From the NCBI GenBank assembly GCA_037893245.1, contig JBAIAA010000815.1:248001-312000 (forward strand): a stretch of DNA of 64,000 nucleotides, in the 5' to 3' direction. Positions 24,001-27,854 of this stretch are shown piece by piece. Position 1 is the first letter of the stretch. Each line of letters opens with the position of its first letter. The stretch is from Crossaster papposus (Eukaryota; Echinodermata; Asteroidea; Velatida; Solasteridae). A program made the translations under genes and the position numbers. The notes beneath the pieces were generated by a model, which saw only the letters and a program-made list of their open reading frames with translations, was not told the DNA's origin and ran no database searches.

Positions 24001-26830
24001 AACTTTATTGATAACAAATGTGACGTCACATGACACCCGAACATGTCATCATGACGTCACCTCAATTTATTCCGCTAAACACATCCCAGTATACCTGCAT
24101 ACCAAGTTTGAACCCAATCGGAGATAGATGGGATATGTATATACTCAAAGGCGTAACACTTTGCATCCTAAAATCACATTTTTCATTTTTCTTGCATCAA
24201 CTTAATTTTATTTGCAATTATTGGGTTTTTTTCCTTGTAGAAAAGAAGTCGTTCAGCCTGATCAAAAAGAAGAGTAGAATGGTTCAGCAGAGGTGAGTTG
24301 AATTGTCAACCAAATACTGGCAAATAGTTCGCCTTAAATTTTTCCTGATGTAGTTTCATTTATGAAAGTCAACTAAATGGTATACTTTGTCAAACAGGCT
24401 AATACGTGTATTGTTGCAAGCTAAAAACAAAACACCAGGAAAAAAAAAATCAGATTACAAACTCGATTCTCAATTTGGATATACTGTAATGCACACTTCA
24501 TCAATATATTACAAATAGCAATTAACAGTTTTAATTTGACAATTTATCTTTTCATTTTCCTCGCAGAAAACCGGCAAGTTCTGGAGAGGTGGCCTTGCAG
24601 TTGATCTACCCTCAGCTTGTCACTCACTGGCGTAGGGCAGGGAACCAGACCAAGACCGTAGAGTACCTGATCCATGCTACCGAGTCGGCCGTCGCCCTGG
24701 GAAACACCATGCAGGTATCATTAGAGTAGCCTCGTGGGCCAGGATACCCCCTGCCTGCGCCAACCCCCACCCCCCTCCTGGCCCACCCTAACCCCCACCC
24801 TAACCCCCACCCTAACCCACAAACCACCTACCTCCCCTGAACACCCCCTCCTACCCCTGCACATTTCCTCCCTTCCCTGTACACACCCTTCCCCCGCACA
24901 CCCCCTTCCTCCGCACACCCCCTTCCTGCACTCCTCCTACCCCTGCACACCCCCTCCCCCCTCACACCCCCTCCACCAGCACCCTGCACACCCCCCCTCC
25001 ACCAGCACCCTGCACACCCCCCCTCCCTTCCCTGTACACACCCTTCCCCCGCACATACCTTCCCCACCCCCTTCCTCCACACCCTTCCCCTGCACAACCC
25101 CTTCTCCCCCCCACACCCTTCTCCCTCTGCACACCCCCTCCCCTCCCTGTACACACTGTGCAGGGAGGGGAAGGGTGTGCAGGGGGAGGGGGAGAAGGAG
25201 AAGGGGTTGTGCAGGGGAAGGGTGGAGGTGGTGTGAGGGAGGAGAGGGGGGGGGGTGCTGGGGAAGGGGGTGTGTAGGGGGAGAAGAGGGGGTGTGCGGG
25301 GGGTGTGCAGGGGAAGGGGGGGTGTGCAGGGGAAGGGGGTGTGTGGGGTGTGGAAGGGAGGAGGGTGTGCGGGGTAGGAGAAGGAGTTGTGCAGGGGAAG
25401 GGTGGAGGTGGTGTGCGGGAGGAGAGGGGGGTTGCTGGGGAAGGGGGGGCTGGGGTGCTGGGGAAGGGGGGGTGCTGGGGAAGGGGGTGTGTAGGGGGAG
25501 AAGAGGGGGTGTGCGGGGGGTGTGCAGGGGAAGGGAGGAGGGTGTGCAGGGTAGGAGGGGGGTGTGCAGGGGAGGGAGGGGGTGTGCAGGGGGTGGAGGG
25601 GGAGGGGTGTGCAGGGGAGAGGGTGGGGTGTGGAAGGGGAGAGGGTGGGGTGTGGAAGGGAGGGGTTGTGCAGGGGAGGAGATGCTTGGGATGTGTAGGG
25701 GATCGGAGGAGGGGGTGGGGTGTGCAGGGGAGGGGGAGGGAGAGGGTGTGCAGGGAAGGAGGGGTGGGAGGTTATAGGGGTGTGGTGTTCGGGATGTGCC
25801 GTGGTAATAATGGTGTATACTACCTTTAAAGTTGAAAAGGTTGTTTGTCATCAATCTACATGTAGAAGAAACACAAATAGCATTAGACTCAGCAGATCAC
25901 ACTTTTGGTTTCCTAGTTTCTTAAAAAGATCAAGACTAACTTCTTCAAAGAATGTTGAAATGTTGCCTTTTCTAATTCAAGTTTATCGTTATTTTTTCAA
26001 TGGATTTCTTTTACCATGTGTTTTTTTTACTGGTTGTTCTTTTGCAGGCAATATCATTCATATATCAAGCCAAGGGTCTGTTACCAACTTCAGAGCAAAT
26101 TGTGCATCTTGACGCACTTGCCGCTAAGGTAAAAATCAATGTGTACCTTTCTCATCAACAGCAAACCAATCAAACATCAAGACTTTCCAGAGTTATTCCG
26201 AAATGCTACAAATGTATATTTCTTCTGGCTGTTACCTGTGTTTGTGTTGACTTTTTACTAATTTTTAAATCCAAACTTCCACATTTTTAAGACTACATTT
26301 CATTTAATATTTGCTTTTCTGTTCATTTGCAGGCGACTACCTATCTGTTCTTAACCAGCGATAAACGGATGAACATTTCAGTGAGTATCCAAAAATGCAA
26401 GACATTTAAGAAATTCTAGATAAAACTTAGGCCAGCATTTTGTGTATTTGGATTACTAACATGAAATTTGGCAGGGCAGAGTAAAATAAAATGTAAAGTT
26501 CTTTTTTGTTTTTTATATATGGACTGGCTTTATGACGTTCATGTACAACTTTCTGAATATGCTTTCACAGGATTTTTCATTTGAAAACTTTGTCCGCCAC
26601 AGGTCAACAAGCAGCGATGGCAGTCAGCTGCTGCTAAAGTTATCAAAGCCTCTCGTAAGGATGGCACCACCATCGATCCTTACTACGCCAAGCCTCTCAC
26701 CGCCCCTAGACAACCTGCAAGTATTGAGAAGCCGAGATGGACCAAGGGGAAGCTGGTTGCCATGGCTGCCACCGCTGCCACCGCTCTCCTACTCCTGTTT
26801 ATCGTTTTGTACTACATTTTTGTTAAGTAA
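3..26830 (+). CDS. ADCY10: Soluble adenylyl cyclase (type 10) homologue, 5'-incomplete, 23 exons, C-terminal membrane helix
   Basis: Class III nucleotidyl cyclases of this family make cAMP from ATP. In vertebrates this member is soluble and is stimulated by bicarbonate. Twenty-three exons with GT-AG borders join in frame to 953 residues plus TAA; the length being divisible by three across 22 introns supports the model. Numbering residues from base 3: end of CHD1 at 1-100; CHD2 at about 157-344, with the family pattern VIGPKVNMAAR giving Asn290 and Arg294; P-loop GEPGVGKT at 392-399; Walker B LIAIDDAQ at 518-525; then a helical region. Residues 929-952 form an uninterrupted hydrophobic helix followed by one Lys and the stop. 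Vertebrate proteins are about 1,600 residues; with the missing N-terminus this one would be about 1,150. The first part of CHD1, including the metal-binding region, lies before the window. Exons are listed separately. Confidence 0.9.
545..665 (-). repeat. CGGGT-rich interspersed repeat, copy 1
   Basis: Contains a short array of CGGGT units and ends CCAATCCGATGCACATCATT. The reverse complement recurs at about 54,965-55,080, so the two are inverted copies of one family. Confidence 0.6.
845..1050 (+). CDS. ADCY10: ADCY10-like exon, end of CHD1
   Basis: Preceded by CCTCCAAG and read in phase with the previous exon, it gives GLSRGEVSLTYVGNK and ends at HVK. It aligns without gaps to the vertebrate CHD1 from VKIGLAAG to the conserved Cys. 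The donor AAG|GTGTGG is weak but keeps the frame. At the position of the vertebrate bicarbonate-site arginine there is Asn (residue 61). Confidence 0.85.
1667..1712 (+). CDS. ADCY10: ADCY10-like exon, CHD1-CHD2 linker
   Basis: A 46-nt exon between TTTCAG and GTGAGG, reading VLNIRKTWAEYELTK. It is not conserved enough to identify alone; phase and position place it in the inter-domain linker. Confidence 0.7.
1999..2095 (+). repeat. Fragment of interspersed repeat (CACATTTTGATNAAATGTT family)
   Basis: Shares the order CACATTTTGAT, then TGATAATGCACAGCGC, then GGTCACA with 8,160-8,275 (same strand) and 20,180-20,280 (opposite strand). Confidence 0.6.
2165..2196 (+). CDS. ADCY10: ADCY10-like micro-exon, linker
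   Basis: A 32-nt exon between CTCTTCAG and GTACGC, reading ESPLQKQQKPK in phase with its neighbours. Called mainly from frame continuity. Confidence 0.6.
2373..2765 (+). mobile_element. MITE, TIR GTGAGGGGTTCTGGCAAAAT
   Basis: The left end (GGGGTTCTGGCAAAATGAGA, then GAACTGGGCA) is repeated inverted at the right end (TGCCCAGTTCCGTCTCATTT, then CCAGAACACG). It is about 390 bp with ~40-bp ends and no coding capacity. A full copy is at 41,977-42,350 and single left ends at 10,318 and 19,307. Confidence 0.75.
2775..2860 (+). repeat. tRNA-like SINE fragment
   Basis: Contains GGGCAAGATAGCTCAGTTG, a Pol III A-box-like segment, preceded by GGGAGACCGCCAACATA. The same order is found inverted at 10,735-11,060 and, in part, 18,560-18,790. 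Confidence 0.6.
3125..3170 (+). CDS. ADCY10: ADCY10-like exon, linker
   Basis: A 46-nt exon between TGTTACAG and GTGAGT, reading ALGVFPSLRKLNLKN plus one base. Its phase matches both neighbours. Confidence 0.65.
3336..3385 (+). CDS. ADCY10: ADCY10-like exon, linker before CHD2
   Basis: A 50-nt exon after a T-rich tract and TTCAG, reading VHKHELRPFIAAPVLHK. It sits where the vertebrate protein has the helix leading into CHD2. The donor is AAG|GTACAT. Confidence 0.7.
3520..4185. repeat. Intronic AT-rich region rich in ACATGTAC/GTAC palindromes
   Basis: Holds a direct repeat of ATATACAATAATGTACC and many overlapping GTACATGTA palindromes between two cyclase exons. No coding signal seen. Confidence 0.5.
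4186..4470 (+). mobile_element. Interspersed repeat / MITE (copy 1 of 2)
   Basis: The stretch from AGCTGGCTCGATGTACAAAG through TTTTGTACGGCTTTTGTACG to GCGCTGCAG recurs in inverse orientation at 19,437-19,712. The pair is intronic and non-coding. Confidence 0.65.
4701..4851 (+). CDS. ADCY10: ADCY10-like exon, start of CHD2
   Basis: Reads VDENQPMEYLCEMRDVTVIF and onward to VLQFQ. The MRDVTVIFINLS strand corresponds to LRPVTIVFVNL in the vertebrate CHD2. Acceptor is AACAG, donor G|GTGAGA. Confidence 0.9.
5169..5410 (+). mobile_element. TTAA-MITE copy A
   Basis: Bounded by TTAA on both sides, with ends CCAGTTCAGGCCGG and CCGGCGCGAACTGG. The interior carries GATGACGTATATAAACGC and AGGCCGGAAATGCGTGGG. 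TTAA duplication with CC..GG ends suggests a piggyBac-type non-autonomous element. Confidence 0.85.
5743..5774 (+). CDS. ADCY10: ADCY10-like exon, CHD2
   Basis: A 32-nt exon reading GVINKIFEFDK, corresponding to GQINKVFMFDKG in the vertebrate CHD2. Acceptor is TTTAG, donor GTACGT. Confidence 0.88.
6372..6490 (+). CDS. ADCY10: ADCY10-like exon, CHD2
   Basis: Reads GTSFLVLFGLPGFKHEDEVC to MIEVR, matching the family FLCVFGFPG strand and following helix. A 457-bp MITE starts 9 bp after the exon, just past the GTGAGT donor. Confidence 0.92.
6499..6955. mobile_element. MITE with ~90-bp inverted ends
   Basis: The left end (CATAGACTTATATTATAGAA ... CCGCCATTTTGTAAGTGGGC) is mirrored by the right end (GCCCACTTACAAAATGGCG ... 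TTCTATAATATAACTCTATG). It lies 9 bp after a cyclase exon. Confidence 0.75.
6995..8025 (+). repeat. 22-bp tandem satellite
   Basis: About 46 units of ACACGGGTTAGCCCCCGGGGCG, with variants GAGTCGACACGG and GAGTCAGCACGG at the two ends and a near-uniform GGGGCG variant in the middle. GC-rich in an AT-rich intron. Homogeneous centre and diverged flanks are what unequal exchange produces. Confidence 0.95.
8030..8290 (+). repeat. Interspersed repeat copy (CACATTTTGATGAAATGTTT family)
   Basis: Matches 20,165-20,390 in inverse orientation, including CATCAAAATGTGATTTTTAT and CATGTAATGGCCCACTCAAC read on the other strand. Non-coding. Confidence 0.65.
8400..8476 (+). CDS. ADCY10: ADCY10-like exon, CHD2 core
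   Basis: Reads RQVSVGITTGKVFCGVVGHP then ERHEYT. The G.TTGKVFCG.VGH..RHEYT pattern is diagnostic of the soluble cyclase CHD2. The donor G|GTGAGG leads to the next exon's VIG. Confidence 0.95.
8805..8935 (+). mobile_element. TTAA-MITE copy B, right half only
   Basis: Begins inside the family at AGGCCGGAAATGCGTGGG and runs to GGCGCGAACTGGTTAA. The left end is missing. Confidence 0.8.
9160..9343 (+). CDS. ADCY10: ADCY10-like exon, CHD2 catalytic Asn/Arg
   Basis: Starts VIGPKVNMAARLMMSYIGK and runs to SEYIDSA. Asn290 and Arg294 match the Asn-x3-Arg pair used by class III cyclases. A 10-bp minisatellite starts about 35 bp downstream in the intron. Confidence 0.95.
9380..9958 (+). repeat. 10-bp minisatellite
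   Basis: About 58 units, first TCCTCGCAAG then TCCCCGCATG. Because 10 is not a multiple of three, all three frames cycle through the same letters, which gives long stop-free frames on both strands that are not genes. Confidence 0.95.
9959..10035. repeat. Unique tail of a CAAGTC-type repeat
   Basis: Follows the minisatellite and contains CTTGTGAAAAGACTTGCGA. It resembles 47,745-47,925, where a few CAAGTCC units and GGACTTGTGA blocks surround similar sequence. Confidence 0.45.
10168..10211 (+). CDS. ADCY10: ADCY10-like exon, CHD2-NTPase linker
   Basis: A 44-nt exon between GTTTTAG and GTAAGA, reading VGKGHSIPEAKHALLG, corresponding to the linker before the vertebrate LLGRNKEI motif. Confidence 0.8.
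10318..10390 (+). mobile_element. MITE left end (GAGGNGTTCTGGCAAAAT family)
   Basis: Carries GTTCTGGCAAAATGAGACGC and AACTGGGCAGAGG, as at 2,373. The matching right end is absent here. Confidence 0.6.
10735..11060 (-). mobile_element. tRNA-derived SINE with internal 25-bp expansion
   Basis: On the minus strand it reads ATAGCTCAGTTGGTAGAGCG (A-box-like). It then has four 25-bp units of the GACCTCCGGAATACCGGACC type, from the part corresponding to a tRNA anticodon arm, and ends in TTTGTTCACTTTG. It shares flanking segments with 18,540-18,790. Confidence 0.7.
10762..10862. repeat. 25-bp tandem repeat, 4 units
   Basis: Units begin GGCGAGACCTCCGGAATACC and are near-identical. The unexpanded single version is in the SINE at 18,590-18,610. 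Confidence 0.9.
11098..11263 (+). CDS. ADCY10: ADCY10-like exon, NTPase Walker A
   Basis: Contains LFLVVEGEPGVGKTRYL; GEPGVGKT is a complete Walker A, aligned with GLPGYGKS of the vertebrate protein. The following intron (6.4 kb) holds a Tc1 element, a LINE, MITEs and a SINE. Confidence 0.93.
11357..12768 (+). mobile_element. Tc1-type DNA transposon
   Basis: A transposase gene lies between inverted ends: AAACGCAAAAGAAACTTAC near 11,364 and GTAAGTTTCTTTTGCGTTTT near 12,750. It is inserted in a cyclase intron and abuts the LINE directly on its right. Exact outer bases and the TA duplication are not certain. Confidence 0.8.
11589..12707 (+). CDS. Tc1-like DD34E transposase, probably damaged
   Basis: The enzyme would cut out and insert the transposon. 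The 372-residue frame has an N-terminal helix-turn-helix (about residues 15-50), then a DD34E triad: Asp157 in FSDESRF, Asp240 in FQDDNARPNAAR, and Glu275 in LDLNPIEHLWDE with 34 residues between. Met7 may be the true start. The family block after SDESRF (usually DGR.RVWR..GER) is absent. Residues about 164-182 are shorter than usual and look out of frame: the DNA encodes a GE.YADCCVRQT-like string in another frame. The ORF is open, but I infer a compensated frameshift or deletion and loss of activity. Confidence 0.88.
   Translation: MGISSNMPRLLRDQRQRVLGMLQGGLSYREVARHIGCSHKTISALVGRETLHNSADDRPRSGRPRVTTARQDRQTVLSHLRDRFRPASHTAAETLGRANPRISNDTARRRLHDYGLIARRPYRGAMLTAVHRRNRQRWCQQHQRWSLAHWNKDAFSDESRFCVNHPELASNMPIVVCGKPTARWGGPSVMVWAGMSGRYRTPLVVVDGNLNAQRYVDNILRPHLLPFLLQHLELRTFQDDNARPNAARFTTAFLLGENINTMQWPLLSLDLNPIEHLWDELGRRVVGRARTRAELLQTLRTEWDRIQQQSIQRLVGSMRRRCTACIQINGGHTRYVKGTDIAPSSVLNCRTDEMVYLGQQLDMSSIKGQCFN
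12770..14460 (+). pseudogene. LINE ORF2 reverse transcriptase part
   Basis: RT would copy the element's RNA at the target site. Motifs in order: PSWKNAIIIPIPKPGK, NYRPIALTSCLCK, VAIFFDLEKAYDTTW (catalytic Asp), MGVPQGSILS and SLYVDDLLICY (catalytic Asp pair). The thumb and an RNase H beginning CTYTDGSKDE follow. The frame closes at 14,518 after a shift near 14,440-14,466. Confidence 0.88.
14467..15116 (+). pseudogene. LINE ORF2 RNase H and C-terminal part (shifted frame)
   Basis: Reads AEIKAILLALEIF, then FSDSLSSLQAISG and WIPSHVGIAGNEKVDALAKQ, typical of the RNase H of I-clade elements. A C-terminal Cys/His cluster near CISCNSPLTMNHLIVEC follows. It continues past the MITE from 15,358. Confidence 0.85.
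15116..15357 (-). mobile_element. TTAA-MITE copy C, inside the LINE
   Basis: TTAA on both sides with ends CCAGTTCGCGCCGG. The LINE frame reads across when the insert and one TTAA are ignored (empty site ACTTTTAATATG), which shows the target duplication directly. Confidence 0.92.
16229..16619. other. Intronic sequence, no feature recognised
   Basis: AT-rich intron between the LINE tail and a SINE. I see no motif, repeat or coding signal. Confidence 0.5.
16620..16840 (-). mobile_element. tRNA-derived SINE
   Basis: Minus strand: GGCGCAGCGGTTCTT (A-box region), then GGGTTCGAACCCCGCC (full B-box), a unique body with CTCTGGGGTTTTCCTCCCAC, and a TAAATAAATAAATA tail. The order and A-rich tail are those of an inserted SINE rather than a tRNA gene. 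Confidence 0.85.
17167..17411 (-). mobile_element. TTAA-MITE copy D
   Basis: TTAA both sides. The left end is decayed (CCAGAGTGCGCTGG) and the right end reads CGCGCGAACTGG. The interior matches the family with a repeated GGCCTTGCTCG segment. Confidence 0.85.
17634..17826 (+). CDS. ADCY10: ADCY10-like exon, NTPase
   Basis: Begins RIVCSRPTVSSTSTPYTTAC and ends LLNNLLGIQ. It corresponds to the region after Walker A in which the vertebrate protein has HQTFYTIQ. Acceptor is CCCACAG, donor GTGGGT. Confidence 0.88.
17943..18275 (+). repeat. 23-bp C-rich minisatellite
   Basis: Units of CCCCTCAACCCCTCGCCTCC(TTC), shortening to CCTTCCCCTCAACT at the right end. It lies 110 bp after a cyclase exon. The proline/serine frames it creates are not genes. 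Confidence 0.93.
18560..18790 (-). mobile_element. tRNA-derived SINE, unexpanded
   Basis: Minus strand: AAGATAGCTCAGTTGGTAGA, then CCGGTATTCCGGAGGTCC, then GTTCAAATCCCGCTCC (B-box). Preceded by the same ~150-bp segment as the copy at 10,735-11,060. Confidence 0.78.
18898..19274 (+). CDS. ADCY10: ADCY10-like exon, NTPase Walker B
   Basis: The longest exon. It includes LIAIDDAQYIDNDSW, matching IIFIIDEAQFVDSTSW of the vertebrate NTPase (Walker B). The acceptor CCCTCTAG follows a C-rich tract. The exon is GC-rich compared with its introns. Confidence 0.93.
19307..19436 (+). mobile_element. MITE left part (GAGGGGTTCTGGCAAAAT family)
   Basis: Carries GGGTCTGGCAAAATGAGACG and GAACTGGGCAGAG followed by TTGCACTTCAATCAGACATT as in the full copy at 2,373. 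It is cut off by the next repeat. Confidence 0.65.
19437..19712 (-). mobile_element. Interspersed repeat / MITE (copy 2 of 2)
   Basis: Inverse of 4,186-4,470: CTTTGTACATCGAGCCAGC at its right end equals the left end of the other copy read on the opposite strand. Confidence 0.65.
19785..19957 (+). CDS. ADCY10: ADCY10-like exon
   Basis: Begins NLLGGRLVGNINPSWVRQCI and ends LIDLEIPASLN, where the vertebrate protein has GVRLKNLSPPTSL. The region is likely helical. Acceptor TTTCAG, donor A|GTGAGT. Confidence 0.85.
20165..20640 (-). repeat. Interspersed repeat copy (CATCAAAATGTGATTTTTAT family)
   Basis: Inverse match to 8,030-8,290. The following part (GCTCTATTATATACCAAATG) also occurs at 8,618-8,650, suggesting a composite repeat split differently at the two places. 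Confidence 0.6.
20680..20908 (+). mobile_element. TTAA-MITE copy E
   Basis: TTAA both sides. The left end CCAGTTCGCGCCGG is intact; the right end has lost several bases (AATAATAAACTGG). Confidence 0.85.
21066..21196 (+). CDS. ADCY10: ADCY10-like exon
   Basis: Contains FIDRLPAAEHTAIKIASIIG, corresponding to LIQLDSMRLSHQMLVRCAAIIG in the vertebrate protein. The acceptor TGCATAG is less T-rich than usual. The donor is GTAAGC. Confidence 0.87.
21218..21507. mobile_element. MITE with ~34-bp inverted ends
   Basis: Ends TATATAACACCCGAGTAGAT and CTACTTGGGTGTTATACAAA, each extending into CATTTG/CAAATG. Non-coding. Confidence 0.78.
21998..22184 (+). CDS. ADCY10: ADCY10-like exon
   Basis: Begins VLRSIGGLISAGVFIFEDGQ and includes LRFQSTTLQETAYGLL, matching the vertebrate IRFCNPMMQKTAYELW. 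It ends GFIKK with the codon split by the donor. Confidence 0.9.
22200..23300. other. Intronic low-information region
   Basis: Starts with a GC-rich patch (GCTAGATCCGGGGCCGGG). A segment TGTGAAAGATTGTGCANGCA occurs twice (about 22,352 and 23,116). No coding signal or clear element boundaries. Confidence 0.4.
23307..23937. mobile_element. MITE, ends GGGCCCAATTCCATAAAAGC
   Basis: The right end reads GCTTTTATGGAATTGGCTCC, the inverse of the left. Subterminal motifs AGCAAGCAACTAGNAAC recur in both halves. 631 bp, non-coding. Confidence 0.75.
24241..24292 (+). CDS. ADCY10: ADCY10-like exon, basic linker
   Basis: A 52-nt exon reading KKKSFSLIKKKSRMVQQR. It is strongly basic and called from splice signals and phase (CTTGTAG / GTGAGT). 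Confidence 0.78.
24567..24714 (+). CDS. ADCY10: ADCY10-like exon, helical repeat region
   Basis: Contains LIYPQLVTHWRRAGNQTKTV and EYLIHATESAVALGN, corresponding to the LPLAHHFLALGENDKALYYF helical segment of the family. A C/G-rich mirrored tract fills the next intron. Confidence 0.88.
24745..25785. repeat. Mirrored C-rich / G-rich low-complexity tract
   Basis: From 24,760 to 25,155 the plus strand is C-rich with TGCACACCCCCTCC units. At a palindromic centre near 25,150-25,172 (CTGTACACACTGTGCAG) it switches to G-rich GTGTGCAGGGGGAGGG units until 25,770. It is a large imperfect inverted repeat in a cyclase intron. Long frames across it are artefacts. Confidence 0.92.
26048..26128 (+). CDS. 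ADCY10: ADCY10-like exon
   Basis: An 81-nt exon between TTTTGCAG and GTAAAA. It begins AISFIYQAKGLLPTSEQ and ends DALAAK. Confidence 0.8.
26333..26380 (+). CDS. ADCY10: ADCY10-like exon
   Basis: A 48-nt exon between ATTTGCAG and GTGAGT, reading ATTYLFLTSDKRMNIS, in phase with both neighbours. Confidence 0.75.
26603..26830 (+). CDS. ADCY10: ADCY10-like terminal exon encoding the tail anchor
   Basis: Starts VNKQRWQSAAAKVIKASRK after CGCCACAG. It continues through a polar, proline-containing stretch and a basic KPRWTKGK segment to a ~24-residue hydrophobic run beginning LVAMAATAAT, then FVK and TAA. Basic residues before the helix and a single Lys after it fit a tail-anchored, N-terminus-cytosolic topology. 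Vertebrate members have no such helix. Confidence 0.82.
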   Translation, partial: VNKQRWQSAAAKVIKASRKDGTTIDPYYAKPLTAPRQPASIEKPRWTKGKLVAMAATAATALLLLFIVLYYIFVK

Positions 26831-27850
26831 GATCACTAGTCTTTGTCAGATATCCCTAAACTGCAATTTTATCTAATCACAATATTTGTTTCAGAATGTG
26901 TTACATAGACAGTTGTCAGCTACTCTTAACATCAGTGAAGACTTCTTAAAGTTAATTGTTCCATTTTTAGCAGTGCAATGCATAAAGTCCTGAAAGAAAA
27001 TTACCATTTAATCATTTGTATGCCTCAAATCTAAAGTAAATTATTTAACTGCGATATCAAGAGTTCCTACAAACAGTCAGTCGTTAGTCATTGTTTTATA
27101 TCAAATCCTAGTTATATCAAACAGCGATACTAAGAGCCAGTTTTATACAATGTGTTTACTGCCAAACTGACTGATTACATGTAGTTGGGTTTCCAGCGAG
27201 ATATTTTTCACTGAATTATCAAGAGTAACATTTTAATTATCAAGAGAGGGCCTTTAATATTCGAGACAGTTTCGCCAAACAACACAGTGATGTACTATTA
27301 GTTTGGATTTCTAGCAACAATTGCAAGGACATTAGAAAACTATTTATACTTTAATGGTTAGCAAATAATTCTGGGCTTGCAATGTCAAAACTACAAGAAG
27401 TATATTGTTGGAATAAAAGTAAAGATAGCGATGGAAAGTATTGATGTCGTATTGATTTTAAGCAGCGGTCCGAGTTACACTTTTTAAAGTAAAAATAAAA
27501 ATGTTTGGACAACCCATAGACACATTTCAAAACACACAATGTCACATAGTTCTAACCTGTTGGTGTATTTGCTTGGGACAATCGATAATCAAATGAGTAA
27601 TAAATTATGGCTTTACAAAACAGGCTGGCCCATAACAAACGAACAAGCATACATGTACTTCACTACACCACTTCTACGCAAGGCTTCCAAATGCATTTGG
27701 GATTTTAACCTTTCCTGTAATTTAGATGAAAATTAACAGTTAAATTAGCTGACTAAATCCTCCGAGGGATTTGTTTAATCTTTTATATATGGAGAAAAGA
27801 GAATGCAACAAAAACAAAATGTACTTGTTATTTTTGTTATCAAAAAGTCC
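26831..27850. other. 3' flank of the cyclase gene
   Basis: AT-rich, with no second gene recognised. An AATAAA at about 27,412 is one possible polyadenylation signal; I could not decide on it. Confidence 0.4.
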
Positions 27851-27854
27851 TACC

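Noticed and set aside
24734-25854. Frames of 174-347 residues, Gly/Arg/Cys-rich or Pro/His-rich
   Set aside because: Low-complexity C-rich and G-rich tract in an intron; open on both strands for compositional reasons only.
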